From Ignavibacteriota bacterium (GTDB taxonomy: Bacteria; Bacteroidota; Ignavibacteria; Ignavibacteriales; Melioribacteraceae): a stretch of DNA of 64,000 nt. Each line of letters opens with the position of its first letter. Within the stretch, counting starts at the first letter, position 1. The position numbers and the translations under genes are program-made. Under the pieces are notes generated by a model. It had not been told where the DNA came from, ran no database searches, and saw only the letters and a list, made by a program, of their open reading frames with translations. The stretch covers positions 62,001 through 126,000 of the forward strand of contig JABFGH010000004.1 in NCBI GenBank assembly GCA_013112585.1, written 5' to 3'. This document shows positions 53,583-63,165 of the stretch, piece by piece.

Positions 53583-54137
53583 ATGCCAGATGAAGAAAAA
53601 GAATTAAACGAAAAGGAACTTGACGAAAAAATTGAGGTAGTTCAGCCGCCTTCATCTTCAAAAATAAATATGAAAGTATTTTTGTTTGGATTGCCGGTGT
53701 TTATTCTTCAGCTCGTTTTCGTTTACTACATCACTGCAAATATTTTAATTAACAGACATGAATACGGAACCGAAGCTGCAACAGAGAAACCTGAAACAGA
53801 GGACGTAGAAGATTCTGCTAACGTTGTTGAATTAGGAAAATATATCTACTCGGTCGATGATATTATTGTTAATCCGGCGGGTACAGATGGTAAAAGACTG
53901 CTGCTAACCTCAGTAGGGTTTGATGTTGTAAATGAAGAATGCATGAAAGAATTAGAAAGTAAGGAAATTTTAGTTAAAGATATGATCATATCAACTCTAT
54001 CCGAAAAGAGCTTAAGCAAATTAAGAAATTGGAATTACAAAGATAGTTTGCGATTTGAAATTGCTGCAAATATGAAAAATTTTATGCCAGGCATAAATGT
54101 TAATAAAGTTTATTTCTCAAAATTTATAATTCAATAA
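53583..54137 (+). CDS. fliL: Flagellar basal body protein FliL
   Basis: 184 aa. Charged cytosolic N-terminus (about 1-28), a single TM (about 30-52), then the periplasmic domain (YIYSVDDIIVNPAGTDGKRLLLTSVGFDVV, KDMIISTLSEKSLSKL) and the C-terminal VNKVYFSKFIIQ typical of FliL. It surrounds the stator and increases torque. First gene of the export-apparatus operon. Confidence 0.9.
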   Translation: MPDEEKELNEKELDEKIEVVQPPSSSKINMKVFLFGLPVFILQLVFVYYITANILINRHEYGTEAATEKPETEDVEDSANVVELGKYIYSVDDIIVNPAGTDGKRLLLTSVGFDVVNEECMKELESKEILVKDMIISTLSEKSLSKLRNWNYKDSLRFEIAANMKNFMPGINVNKVYFSKFIIQ

Positions 54138-54139
54138 TT

Positions 54140-55123
54140 ATGGCTGAAGTATTATCACAAAAAGAGATTGATGCGCTTCTGAATAATGTTCAAGGCGGAA
54201 GTGAAGGTGCATCTACGGAAACTAATAATGATAAAGATGTTGTTCCGTTTGATTTCAGATTGCCGAACAGGATTTCAAAAAATCAATTAAGAACCTTCCG
54301 CAACATTCATGAAACCTTTGCAGAAGGATTCGGTTCTTTCCTGGTTTCTAAACTTCAATCAATTGTAAATATAACTGTCACTTCAGTTGATCAGATTTAT
54401 TATTCAGAATATGTGCTGTCGGTTGCCAACCCTGCTTGTCTTCATACATTTGATATTAAAAATACAGATGTGAAAGGAATATTTGAACTTTCGCCAGACC
54501 TGGTAATGAATTTAATCGATATGCTGCTCGGCGGAAACGGTGAAACAGTAAGTAAGGCAAAACCAATAACACCAATTGAACAAAAAGTTTTAAACGTGAT
54601 AATTGACAGGGTTATGCAGGACCTAACAAAATCATGGCAGATAATTGGTGATTATGAATTTAGAACAGAAAGGTTTGAATCGGATATTGACTTTGCACAA
54701 ATTACATCTCAAAGTGAATCTGTACTGCTTGTTACTTTTGAGCTGATGATTGGAGACAAAACATTTTTTATGAATTTATGTTTTGCAACCTTTGCCTTCG
54801 ATACAGTTCTAAGCAAGCTTACAACTCAGCATATGTCAAACATTCGACCCGGTAAATATTCCGGTACAACAGCTCAAAACATGATACGCGAAAACTTAAA
54901 TGGTTCCGAAGTGCCGGTAACAGTGGAGTTCGGTAAAACCAAGGTATCATTTAAAGAATTAATTGAACTTGAAAAGGGCGATATAATAAAATTAGAAAAT
55001 AAAATTGATAGTGATTTTCCGGTTAAACTTAATGGTAAAGTTGTTTTTTACGGTAAACCGGGAGTAGTAAACAAACATAAGGCAGTAAAAATTATTCGAA
55101 AAGTAAATAGTGAAAATTTATAA
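54140..55123 (+). CDS. fliM: Flagellar motor switch protein FliM
   Basis: 327 aa. The N-terminal CheY-binding peptide LSQKEIDALL is intact. The middle CheC-like domain has FDFRLPNRISKNQLRTFRNIHETFAEGFGSFLV, and the C-terminus is a SpoA-type domain (PVTVEFGKTKVSFKELIELEKGDII). Core of the C ring; CheY-P binding reverses rotation. The CheZ-like tail (SQDEIDKLF) mimics this peptide. Starts 2 bases after the fliL stop. Confidence 0.96.
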   Translation: MAEVLSQKEIDALLNNVQGGSEGASTETNNDKDVVPFDFRLPNRISKNQLRTFRNIHETFAEGFGSFLVSKLQSIVNITVTSVDQIYYSEYVLSVANPACLHTFDIKNTDVKGIFELSPDLVMNLIDMLLGGNGETVSKAKPITPIEQKVLNVIIDRVMQDLTKSWQIIGDYEFRTERFESDIDFAQITSQSESVLLVTFELMIGDKTFFMNLCFATFAFDTVLSKLTTQHMSNIRPGKYSGTTAQNMIRENLNGSEVPVTVEFGKTKVSFKELIELEKGDIIKLENKIDSDFPVKLNGKVVFYGKPGVVNKHKAVKIIRKVNSENL

Positions 55124-55138
55124 ATCCAGGGTACAATC

Positions 55139-55579
55139 ATGACAGAAGAGACAGGAAAAAAAATAACTGAAAATGAAGAAAGTAAAAAGAGTGAAGCTGC
55201 TGCGGAAGAAACTAAAAAACCTGCTGATGCAGTAGAGAACACTCCGGAAGAAAGTGTACAAGCCGGGGATGCTGAATTTGAAAATTTTGATGAGTCATTT
55301 AATTTTAACTCGGAAACACTTAATAAACTCGATTACTTAAATGACCTTCAGTTGAACATTTACATCGAACTCGGCAGAACTAGAATGAAGATCAAAGATA
55401 TTCTTGAATTGGAAAGAGGATATGTTATTGAACTTGATAAACTAGCCAGCGAACCGGTGGATATTTTTGTAAACAATAAAAAAATTGCCGAAGGTGAAGT
55501 TGTTGTAATTGATAAACACTTCGGAATAAGAATTGTAAACTTAGTTGATCCTAAAAAAATGATGCAGGGAATTTCTTAA
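55139..55579 (+). CDS. fliN: Flagellar motor switch protein FliN
   Basis: 146 aa. The first 60 residues are acidic and Ala/Glu-rich, probably disordered. The SpoA domain (about 65-146) has LNDLQLNIYIELGRTRMKIKDILELERGYVIELDKLASEPVDIFVNNKKIAEGEVVVIDKHFGIRI, canonical for FliN. It forms the base of the C ring and docks FliH. Confidence 0.95.
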   Translation: MTEETGKKITENEESKKSEAAAEETKKPADAVENTPEESVQAGDAEFENFDESFNFNSETLNKLDYLNDLQLNIYIELGRTRMKIKDILELERGYVIELDKLASEPVDIFVNNKKIAEGEVVVIDKHFGIRIVNLVDPKKMMQGIS

Positions 55580-55921
55580 ATGGGCTTTGTAGATATCTTA
55601 AAAATGCTGGGACCAATTGTTTTAATTCTTGGAATGCTTTACGGTGCTTTAGTTTTAGTCCGTAAGTATTCATTCCCTCTAAAAGGCAAGCAGGCAAGCA
55701 CCTGCAGAATTAATGTACTTAATACTCAAATGATTCTGCCTAAAAAATATGTTTCGGTTATTAAAGTTGATGACAAAATGCTCGTACTAGGAATAAGTGA
55801 AAACTCAATAAATCTTCTGAGAGAAATGGACAGTGTTGAGGAAGAGATTATCGAAGAACCGGTTCAGCAGCCCCCGAAGAATTTTTTAGAAATGCTCCGT
55901 AAAAATATTACGAATAAATGA
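55580..55921 (+). CDS. fliO: Flagellar export protein FliO
   Basis: 113 aa. One TM (about 8-28), then a small basic cytosolic domain with CRINVLNTQMILPKKYVSVIKVDDKMLVLGISENSINLLREM, the FliO/FliZ pattern of short strands. It assists FliP assembly into the export gate. Starts directly after fliN and overlaps fliP by 4 bases (ATGA). Confidence 0.88.
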   Translation: MGFVDILKMLGPIVLILGMLYGALVLVRKYSFPLKGKQASTCRINVLNTQMILPKKYVSVIKVDDKMLVLGISENSINLLREMDSVEEEIIEEPVQQPPKNFLEMLRKNITNK

Positions 55922-56676
55922 AACAGAAATTATTACTCCTACTTTTTTTAACACTTACACTATTCGCAGTTGAAGCATCGGCGCAGCAAACAACTACGCT
56001 GCCTTTGCCAAAAATTGGTATTGATGTAGGCACTGCCGACAGCCCGGAAGATATATCAGTAACTTTACAGCTACTTTTACTATTAACTGTTTTATCACTT
56101 GCACCTTCAATACTTATAATGACAACCTCTTATCTGCGGATAATTATTGTCTTTCACTTCTTAAAACAAGCCTTAGGCACACAGCAAATGCCGCCCAGTC
56201 AGCTGCTGGCCGGTGTGGCTTTGTTTATTACCTTTTTTATTATGGCACCAACATGGAGTGTGGTAAACGACACTGCGCTGAAACCTTTAATGGATGGCGA
56301 AATAACAATGGAAGAAGCCTACGATAAAGGTATTGAACCGGTTAGAGAATTTATGTTCCGCCAGGTTAGGGATGAAGACCTTGAATTATTTATGAGTTTT
56401 ACAACTTTGGAAAGACCTGAAAATAAATCTGAATTACCAACTTATATTTTACTGCCTGCATTTGCGCTCAGCGAACTTCGAACGGGATTCATCATCGGTT
56501 TCTTCTTATTCATACCATTTTTAATGATGGATATGATTGTTGCTAGTGTTCTGCTTTCGATGGGTATGATGATGATACCGCCCATGATGATTGCGCTTCC
56601 ATTTAAAATTTTACTTTTCGTTTTAGTCGATGGCTGGAATTTAATTGTAGGATCAGTAGTGAGAGGATTTTCATAA
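55918..56676 (+). CDS. fliP: Flagellar export gate protein FliP
   Basis: 252 aa. Signal peptide (ending ASAQ near 22), then four TM helices with LTVLSLAPSILIMTTSYLRIIIVFHFLKQALGTQQMPPSQLLAGVALFITFFIM and GFFLFIPFLMMDMIVASVLLSMGMMMIPPMMIALPFKILLFVLVDGW. Pentameric core of the export channel. Confidence 0.97.
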   Translation: MKQKLLLLLFLTLTLFAVEASAQQTTTLPLPKIGIDVGTADSPEDISVTLQLLLLLTVLSLAPSILIMTTSYLRIIIVFHFLKQALGTQQMPPSQLLAGVALFITFFIMAPTWSVVNDTALKPLMDGEITMEEAYDKGIEPVREFMFRQVRDEDLELFMSFTTLERPENKSELPTYILLPAFALSELRTGFIIGFFLFIPFLMMDMIVASVLLSMGMMMIPPMMIALPFKILLFVLVDGWNLIVGSVVRGFS

Positions 56677-56946
56677 ATGACTGAAGATTTAATTATAGAA
56701 TTATTAACAGATGTATTTTTTACATCATTCCTAATTTTACTGCCTATACTTGGCGTTTCGTTAATTGTCGGTTTAATAATTTCAATTTTCCAGGCAACAA
56801 CTTCTATTCAGGAAATGACGTTAACATTCGTGCCAAAAATTTTAATTACTGCCATTGCAATAATTGTATCGCTGCCCTGGATGATGGATAAGCTGATTAC
56901 AATGACATTAAGAATTTTTGAATTAATAACAACAGTTATAAAATGA
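56677..56946 (+). CDS. fliQ: Flagellar export gate protein FliQ
   Basis: 89 aa, two TM helices: TSFLILLPILGVSLIVGLIISIFQATTSIQEMTLTFVPKILITAIAIIVSLPWMMDKL, with the conserved Q-A-T-x-I-x-E-x-T-L box. Four copies wrap the FliP/FliR core. No base separates it from fliP; it overlaps fliR by 4. Confidence 0.96.
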   Translation: MTEDLIIELLTDVFFTSFLILLPILGVSLIVGLIISIFQATTSIQEMTLTFVPKILITAIAIIVSLPWMMDKLITMTLRIFELITTVIK

Positions 56947-57716
56947 CCGGAATACAAATAACAGATTTTGTGGTTGTGCTTTTTATTTTCTTACGAATAG
57001 TTGCAGCGCTAAGTGCAGCACCGGTATTCGGAAATAAAGCCATGCCGGTTCTATCAAGAATGATTCTGTCATTTTTTCTTGCCGTTATTATATTTCTTGC
57101 AGTCGATACTTCCTCATGGGAAATTGAATTTACTATCTCATTTTTGGCAATCACGGCAATTAAAGAAATTATTACGGGGTTAATTATTGGGTTCATGGTA
57201 AACCTGGTATTCTACGGAATATCTTTTGCCGGTACATTTATTGGTTTTGATATTGGTTTAATGATGGCTCAGGTAATGAACCCATTGGAAGAAACAAATA
57301 ATAACGTTGTCGGCGAGATGATCTACTTTTCTGCAATGCTCATATTCTTTTTAGTTAACGGGCATCATTACGTTTTAAAAGGATTAGGGTATTCATTCAC
57401 AATAATTCCAATCGGCAGCGAAACAATTAATGAATCTGTAAATATTATAATTATAAAATACTCGGCACAGGTATTTATACTTGCCGTAAAAATAGCATCA
57501 CCAATAATTGTATCATTTTTTTTAGTAAAGCTTGCAGAAGGCGTTACCGCAAGAGTTATACCTCAGATGCAGGTGTTTTTTGTAACCCAGCCGTTAAAAA
57601 TCGGGTTGGGATTTATACTGCTTTCAATAGGTGTTCCGATTTATGTACATGTAATTAAAAACTTATTGGAATCTTATGAAAATAGTTTATTTGAATTAAT
57701 TAAGGCAATGGAGTAG
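56943..57716 (+). CDS. fliR: Flagellar export gate protein FliR
   Basis: 257 aa, about six TM segments. FLRIVAALSAAPVFGNKAMPVLSRMILSFFLAVIIF at the start and LVKLAEGVTARVIPQMQVFFVTQPLKIGLGFILLSIGVPIY near the end are family motifs. One copy completes the FliP5-FliQ4-FliR1 gate. flhB follows 3 bases later. Confidence 0.96.
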   Translation: MTGIQITDFVVVLFIFLRIVAALSAAPVFGNKAMPVLSRMILSFFLAVIIFLAVDTSSWEIEFTISFLAITAIKEIITGLIIGFMVNLVFYGISFAGTFIGFDIGLMMAQVMNPLEETNNNVVGEMIYFSAMLIFFLVNGHHYVLKGLGYSFTIIPIGSETINESVNIIIIKYSAQVFILAVKIASPIIVSFFLVKLAEGVTARVIPQMQVFFVTQPLKIGLGFILLSIGVPIYVHVIKNLLESYENSLFELIKAME

Positions 57717-57719
57717 CCG

Positions 57720-58802
57720 ATGGCTGAGAATGACGGTCAGGAAAAAACCGAACAACCGACCGGTAAAAAGTTAGACGACGCCCGCGAGAAAGGTCAAGTA
57801 GCCAAAAGTATGGAGATTAACTCCTTTGCGATTTTTACTTTTGGTCTGCTTATTATTTTTGCTGCACATCAGTTTATGGGCGATCTGTTAAGTGAACTTG
57901 CCTTTACAATTTTTACTCAGCTCGATACTTTAACAATTGATCAGAATTTAATTCAATCCTTTGCTTCAAAAGGATTTCTAAAATATACTCTCATACTATT
58001 CCCAATATTTCTCGGATTAGTAATAATTGCCGTTGCTGCATCGGCTTCGCAAGTTGGAATTAAATTTAGTTTTAAAGCAATGGAGCCTAAGTTCAGCAAG
58101 TTAAATCCGATAAAAGGAATTAAGGAAAAATTCTTCTCAAGCCGTTCATTTGTTGAAGCAGCTAAAACAATTGTTAAACTTATTATTATTGGTGTATTTG
58201 TTTATAACGTGCTCGAAAAATTCTTCCTGCAATCTGTCTCTCTCGTAAGTTTTACAATATCGGAAATTGTTGATTTTATGATTGATTCATCCATCAGTTT
58301 TTTATGGCAAATAAGTTTAGCTTTTGCTGTTATTGCCATTGCTGATTTTGTATTTCAGAAATACAAATTCAAAAAAGATATGATGATGACCAAACACGAA
58401 GTAAAGGAAGAGGGGAAGCAGACAGAAGGCTCGCCTGAAATAAAATCTAGAATTAAAAAAGAACAAATGCTGGCAGCAAGAAAAAGAATGATGGCGGAAG
58501 TACCGAATGCAGATGTGGTGATTACTAACCCAACCCATTATGCGGTTGCGTTAAAGTATGATATGGATAATGAAGCTGCGCCCCAAGTTATTGCAAAGGG
58601 TGTTGATACACTTGCCCAGCGCATTAAAAAAATTGCTGCCGAAAATGATGTTCCAATTCATGAAAATAAAGTATTAGCCCGCGCACTTTACAAGCATTGC
58701 GATGTTGGCGATTCAATTCCTGAAAAATTGTTTCACGCAGTTGCCCAAATATTAGCGTTTATTTATCAATCAAAAAATGAAAAGAGCAAAAGCATAGTTT
58801 AA
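57720..58802 (+). CDS. flhB: Flagellar export switch protein FlhB
   Basis: 360 aa. KTEQPTGKKLDDAREKGQVAKS at the N-terminus, four TM segments, and the autocleavage motif NPTH at 270-273 in DVVITNPTHYAVALKYD. Cleavage after Asn270, triggered through FliK, switches export from rod/hook to filament substrates. The cytosolic domain is complete. Confidence 0.97.
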   Translation: MAENDGQEKTEQPTGKKLDDAREKGQVAKSMEINSFAIFTFGLLIIFAAHQFMGDLLSELAFTIFTQLDTLTIDQNLIQSFASKGFLKYTLILFPIFLGLVIIAVAASASQVGIKFSFKAMEPKFSKLNPIKGIKEKFFSSRSFVEAAKTIVKLIIIGVFVYNVLEKFFLQSVSLVSFTISEIVDFMIDSSISFLWQISLAFAVIAIADFVFQKYKFKKDMMMTKHEVKEEGKQTEGSPEIKSRIKKEQMLAARKRMMAEVPNADVVITNPTHYAVALKYDMDNEAAPQVIAKGVDTLAQRIKKIAAENDVPIHENKVLARALYKHCDVGDSIPEKLFHAVAQILAFIYQSKNEKSKSIV

Positions 58803-58803
58803 T

Positions 58804-60855
58804 ATGAATAAACTTGGAAAAAATACAGATGTACTATTAGCATTCGGAATAATTTTTATTCTTGGATTAATGCTTATTCCATTGCCTGCCGGTTTTCTCG
58901 ATTTTTTCCTCGCGTTAAATATTACCGCCTCTGTGCTTTTACTTATTGTATCGCTTTATATTCAAAAGCCTTTAGATATTTATGTCTTTCCAAGTTTGCT
59001 TCTCGTATTAACAATTTTCAGACTCGCACTTAACATCAGCTCCACAAGGTTAATTTTAATAGAAGGTTTCGCCGGTAAAGTAATTGAATCATTCGGTTCC
59101 TTTGTTGTAGGCGGAAATTTTGTAGTCGGGTTCATAATCTTTATCATCCTTGTTATAATTCAATTTATAGTAATCATAAAAGGTTCGGGTAGAATATCGG
59201 AAGTAGCGGCGCGATTTACTTTGGATGCTATGCCCGGTAAACAAATGGCAATTGATGCCGACTTGAATACAGGGCTTATTACTGAAACTGAAGCAAGACA
59301 AAGACGAGAATCCGTAAGTAAAGAAGCAGAGTTCCACGGTTCTATGGATGGTGCAAGTAAGTTTGTTAAAGGAGATGCCATTGCCGGATTGTTAATCAAT
59401 GCAATTAACATTATCGGCGGTTTAGTTATTGGTGTTGCCCAGCGCGACTTATCTTTATCCGACGCATTGCAGACTTATACAATATTAACAATTGGCGATG
59501 GTTTAGTATCACAAGTACCGGCGTTATTAATTGCTACTTCAGCCGGTTTGGTAATTACACGTAATACTTCCGGCTCGGCTTTAGATATGCAGATCAAGGC
59601 ACAATTATTCGGAAATCCTAAAGTACTTGCCACTGTTGCGGTTATCATGCTTCTTTTTTCAATCATTCCCGGTATGCCCACCGTTCCATTTGTAATACTT
59701 TCGGTTGGATTAGGGGCAGGGTCATATTTTACTAAAAAGAGAATTCAAAGTGAAGACCATGTAATTATTGATGAACAGGAGGAAGAGCCAGCATCAACAG
59801 AGGAAAGAGTTGAACAATATTTACAAGTTGATCCAATAGAAATTGAAATCGGTTACGGATTAATTAATTTAGTTGATGAAGAACAAGGCGGAAATCTTTT
59901 TCATAAAATATCCTCAACCAGAAAATATATTGCACTTGAATACGGCGTTCTTGTGCCGCCGGTTAGGGTAAGGGATAATTTACAATTAGACCCGAATGCT
60001 TATCTTATCAAAATAAAAGGTAATGTTGTTACCCAGCATGAACTTTACACCGATAGATATCTTGCAATGAATCCCGGTAATATTGATGACCCGATTGATG
60101 GAATTGAAACAACCGATCCGGCATTTAATTTACCAAGCTGCTGGGTAGCTTCGGAACAGAAGGACAAAGCCGAACTGCTTGGCTACACTGTTGTTGATAG
60201 TGTTTCTGTTTTATCAACACATCTTCAGGAAACGTTAAAACGGCATTTTGATAAAATATTATCCCGCCAGGCTGTAAAACAATTGCTCGAAAATCTTAAA
60301 GAAGATTACCCCGCAGTTATTGATGATATAAATTCCGAAGTGCTTTCACTTGGAACCATTCAGAAAGTGCTGCAGAATTTGCTGAAAGAATTGATACCGA
60401 TAAAAGATTTAGTGCAGATTTTAGAGGCATTAATTGATTATTCCAAAGTAACAAAAAATGTGGATGTATTAACGGAGTATGTTCGTCATTCAATAGGGGA
60501 TACCATTGCTAATATTTACATTGATGCAAACGGAATCATCCACGGTTGTTTGATCGGTGATCAACTGGAAATGCTTATTACTAATTCTCTAAAAGAGCAG
60601 AAGGAAGCTACAAATACATTGGGGTTAAATCCGGTGCAGATAAACCAGTTGAATATGAAAATAGAAGAAGTACAAAATAAATTTAGATCATTAGGTTATA
60701 CACCTATTATTATTGCGTCAGCGGCAATCCGCCCTTATTTCTTCAGACTAATAAATTCCTCATTTACGGATTTTGTTGTTCTGTCTTATTCCGAATTACC
60801 GCCGACAGCAGAGTTAGAATTTATAGATAAATTGGAGTTAGGAAATGAAGGTTAA
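58804..60855 (+). CDS. flhA: Flagellar export protein FlhA
   Basis: 683 aa. Eight TM helices in the first 310 residues with the FHIPEP-family core (FPSLLLVLTIFRLALNISSTRLILIEG, RFTLDAMPGKQMAIDADLNTGLITETEARQRRE, FHGSMDGASKFVKGDAIAGLLI). The cytosolic domain (about 345-683) docks chaperones. Nonameric export gate ring. It overlaps flhF by 11 bases. Confidence 0.97.
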   Translation: MNKLGKNTDVLLAFGIIFILGLMLIPLPAGFLDFFLALNITASVLLLIVSLYIQKPLDIYVFPSLLLVLTIFRLALNISSTRLILIEGFAGKVIESFGSFVVGGNFVVGFIIFIILVIIQFIVIIKGSGRISEVAARFTLDAMPGKQMAIDADLNTGLITETEARQRRESVSKEAEFHGSMDGASKFVKGDAIAGLLINAINIIGGLVIGVAQRDLSLSDALQTYTILTIGDGLVSQVPALLIATSAGLVITRNTSGSALDMQIKAQLFGNPKVLATVAVIMLLFSIIPGMPTVPFVILSVGLGAGSYFTKKRIQSEDHVIIDEQEEEPASTEERVEQYLQVDPIEIEIGYGLINLVDEEQGGNLFHKISSTRKYIALEYGVLVPPVRVRDNLQLDPNAYLIKIKGNVVTQHELYTDRYLAMNPGNIDDPIDGIETTDPAFNLPSCWVASEQKDKAELLGYTVVDSVSVLSTHLQETLKRHFDKILSRQAVKQLLENLKEDYPAVIDDINSEVLSLGTIQKVLQNLLKELIPIKDLVQILEALIDYSKVTKNVDVLTEYVRHSIGDTIANIYIDANGIIHGCLIGDQLEMLITNSLKEQKEATNTLGLNPVQINQLNMKIEEVQNKFRSLGYTPIIIASAAIRPYFFRLINSSFTDFVVLSYSELPPTAELEFIDKLELGNEG

Positions 60856-61978
60856 AAAATATCGTGCACTTTCTCTTAGAGAGGCTTCGCAATTAATGAA
60901 AGATGAGTTAGGCGGCGAAGCAATTATTTTAAGCACACGATTGATTGAAGCAGACCCTTCTATAGGTCAGAGAAAAATGTTTGAAATATCCGCCGGTATT
61001 GAAGAACCAATGGTTGATGACGAAGTTCAAGTACAGGCAAATCCAAAATTAGAAATAAATCCACCTAAAAGTTTTGTAGATGAAATGCAGATTTTGACAG
61101 AGAAGATTGCTAAGAATAAAAATTCAAATAACGGAAACGGCAGCCTTAATAAGACCGGCGGAACGCATCAATCGGCAAAAGTTATGTCGGTGCTGAAAGA
61201 TGAAATAAATTTAATCGGCGAAAAATTAAAACATAATGACATTAGCGATCATATTGTATCTTCAGTAATTGAGCAATTAAAAAAATCGGAAGAAGTATTA
61301 GATGAATCAAACATAAATAATTTTGTGTTGTCCAATATTTCTTCAATGATATCTACGGCAGAATTTGAAATTGAAAAAAAATCGGGTTCGCAGCGTGTTG
61401 CTTTTGTTGGTCCAACCGGGGTTGGTAAAACTACATGTATAGCAAAGCTGGCAACAATTTCAAAAATCCTTCATAACCTGGATGTTGGAATAATTTCAAT
61501 TGATACATATAGACTTGGTGCAATTGATCAGCTTAGAATTTTTTCCGAAATAGTTGATATTGATCTTCTTGTAGCTTACGAGCCGGAAGAGATGCCCGCA
61601 TTGCTTAAAAAGTTTAAATCGAAGGATATTATTTTTATTGATACAGCAGGAAGAAGCCAAAAGAATACCGAGCATTTACAGAAGATGAAAGAATTTTTGG
61701 ATGCTGCAAAACCAGATTCTACCCATTTGGTTTTAAGTTCAACAAGTACTACGCGCACTCTTTACGATGTAGCTGATAAATTCGATTTATTTAATTATGA
61801 TTCTATGGTTTTTACAAAAATTGATGAGGCAGTAGTTTACGGCAGCATGCTTAATGTTTCGGCTAATTTTAATAAGCCGATTATGTATTTAACAAACGGG
61901 CAGGTTATACCCGATGATATTATTTCGGCTGAACCAGATTTTATTGCCAATATGATTTACAGCGGAAAGTATAATTGA
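60845..61978 (+). CDS. flhF: SRP-type GTPase FlhF
   Basis: 377 aa. Basic N-terminus with the FlhF start (VKKYRALSLREASQLMKDELGGEAIILSTR), a linker, then the NG domain: P-loop GPTGVGKTT (189-197), SIDTYRLGAIDQLR, DTAGRSQKN and FTKIDEA. It places flagella, usually at a pole, together with FlhG. Its presence with FlhG suggests a polar or otherwise controlled flagellar pattern. Confidence 0.95.
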   Translation: MKVKKYRALSLREASQLMKDELGGEAIILSTRLIEADPSIGQRKMFEISAGIEEPMVDDEVQVQANPKLEINPPKSFVDEMQILTEKIAKNKNSNNGNGSLNKTGGTHQSAKVMSVLKDEINLIGEKLKHNDISDHIVSSVIEQLKKSEEVLDESNINNFVLSNISSMISTAEFEIEKKSGSQRVAFVGPTGVGKTTCIAKLATISKILHNLDVGIISIDTYRLGAIDQLRIFSEIVDIDLLVAYEPEEMPALLKKFKSKDIIFIDTAGRSQKNTEHLQKMKEFLDAAKPDSTHLVLSSTSTTRTLYDVADKFDLFNYDSMVFTKIDEAVVYGSMLNVSANFNKPIMYLTNGQVIPDDIISAEPDFIANMIYSGKYN

Positions 61979-62829
61979 TGATTGGACAAGCAGAAAGAAT
62001 AATTGAACTAAGCAAGTTAAATACCGGCTCGGGTTCAGCAGGTAAAAGGAATATAATTTCTTTTACTTCAGGCAAGGGGGGAACCGGTAAAACTGTGCTT
62101 TCAGTTAATACGGCTTATGCTCTATCTAAACAGGGTAAAAAAGTGCTGCTTGTTGATTTAGATTCCAATCTTTCCAACATTAATATTTTGCTTAATGTTT
62201 ATGCTGAAAATACAATAGCTAATTTTCTTGAAGGCAAAAAATTATTTTCCGATTTAATTTACGAGCATGATTCTAATCTTCATGTAATCTTTGGCGATTC
62301 CGGCAATACTGAATATCCTAAACCAAGGATCGATCTTATAAAATTTATTTTTGTACAAATTTCAAAAATCCAAAATGATTATGATTTTGTTATAATTGAT
62401 TCCACAGCAGGAATTGATGAAGATGTTTTAACAATATTAAAAAACTCTGACCTGAACATAATTGTTACCACTACAGAACCAACTGCAGTTATGGATGCTT
62501 ATGTTGTACTTAAATTTTTGAAAAAGAATAATATTTTATCAAGCAGCAAAATATTAGTTAATAAATGTTTTGATAATTCCGATGCAGATTCCGCAGAGGA
62601 AAACTTAAAGCAAGCCTCAATTCACTTTCTTAAACAAGAAGTCAGTTTTTTAGGTAAAGTAGGTTTTGATACAGATGTAAATAAATCAATTATCAACCAA
62701 AATATTTTAGTAAAAGAAAACCCTGATAACAAAACCTCTAAACAAATTTACTCACTTTCAGCACAGTTAGAAAAACTCATTCAAGTGGTTAATAATAGCC
62801 AGTCCGCAAAAGTAACTTTCTCCAAATAA
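61978..62829 (+). CDS. flhG: MinD-like ATPase FlhG (flagellar number control)
   Basis: 283 aa from the ATG at 61978, sharing one base with the flhF stop; a TTG at 61975 is in frame but less likely. Deviant Walker A SGKGGTGKTVLSVN, DLDSNLSNINILL, FVIIDSTAGIDEDVL. The short N-terminal stretch (QAERIIELSKL) resembles the DQA-type FlhF-activating helix of FlhG. It limits flagellar number and feeds FliM/FliN to assembly. Confidence 0.93.
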   Translation: MIGQAERIIELSKLNTGSGSAGKRNIISFTSGKGGTGKTVLSVNTAYALSKQGKKVLLVDLDSNLSNINILLNVYAENTIANFLEGKKLFSDLIYEHDSNLHVIFGDSGNTEYPKPRIDLIKFIFVQISKIQNDYDFVIIDSTAGIDEDVLTILKNSDLNIIVTTTEPTAVMDAYVVLKFLKKNNILSSSKILVNKCFDNSDADSAEENLKQASIHFLKQEVSFLGKVGFDTDVNKSIINQNILVKENPDNKTSKQIYSLSAQLEKLIQVVNNSQSAKVTFSK

Positions 62830-62928
62830 GTCCCCAAACAGCTTAAAATCAAACAAAACATAGCTCAATTAATTATTAAACCCTTGGTATAAATGTTGTC
62901 AAATTACATATAAAAATAATGGTTAATA

Positions 62929-63165
62929 ATGAATAAAATTGTAATGCTAATAAGTTCACTTTCCTTTTTTCTGTCGATAATCTTTTTCAGTCAAAGAGAT
63001 TTTCCGCTGCAGGAAATTTTCCTCCGCTCTTTTGCAGTTTTCATAACAATAGCATTACTGCTCGGAATAATTACCATAGTTTTTATAAAATCTATAAATA
63101 AAGCTTCAATAAAAAGAAGTAAAGAAGTTCTTGATAACACAGCGGGAATAACGAATAATGAATAA
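62929..63165 (+). CDS. Small two-TM membrane protein
   Basis: 78 aa. TM helices at about 4-22 and 33-53, then a basic and polar tail. No family recognised. It starts 99 bases after flhG and overlaps fliA by 8 bases, so it belongs to the fliA transcript. Similar short membrane proteins occur before fliA in other bacteria; function unknown. Confidence 0.65.
   Translation: MNKIVMLISSLSFFLSIIFFSQRDFPLQEIFLRSFAVFITIALLLGIITIVFIKSINKASIKRSKEVLDNTAGITNNE

Noticed and set aside
62885-62899. Sigma-54-like TGGTAT-N5-TTGT before the small membrane protein and fliA.
   Set aside because: It lacks the conserved C of TGGCAY and has TTGT for the -12 box; too weak to list as a site although the position is suitable.
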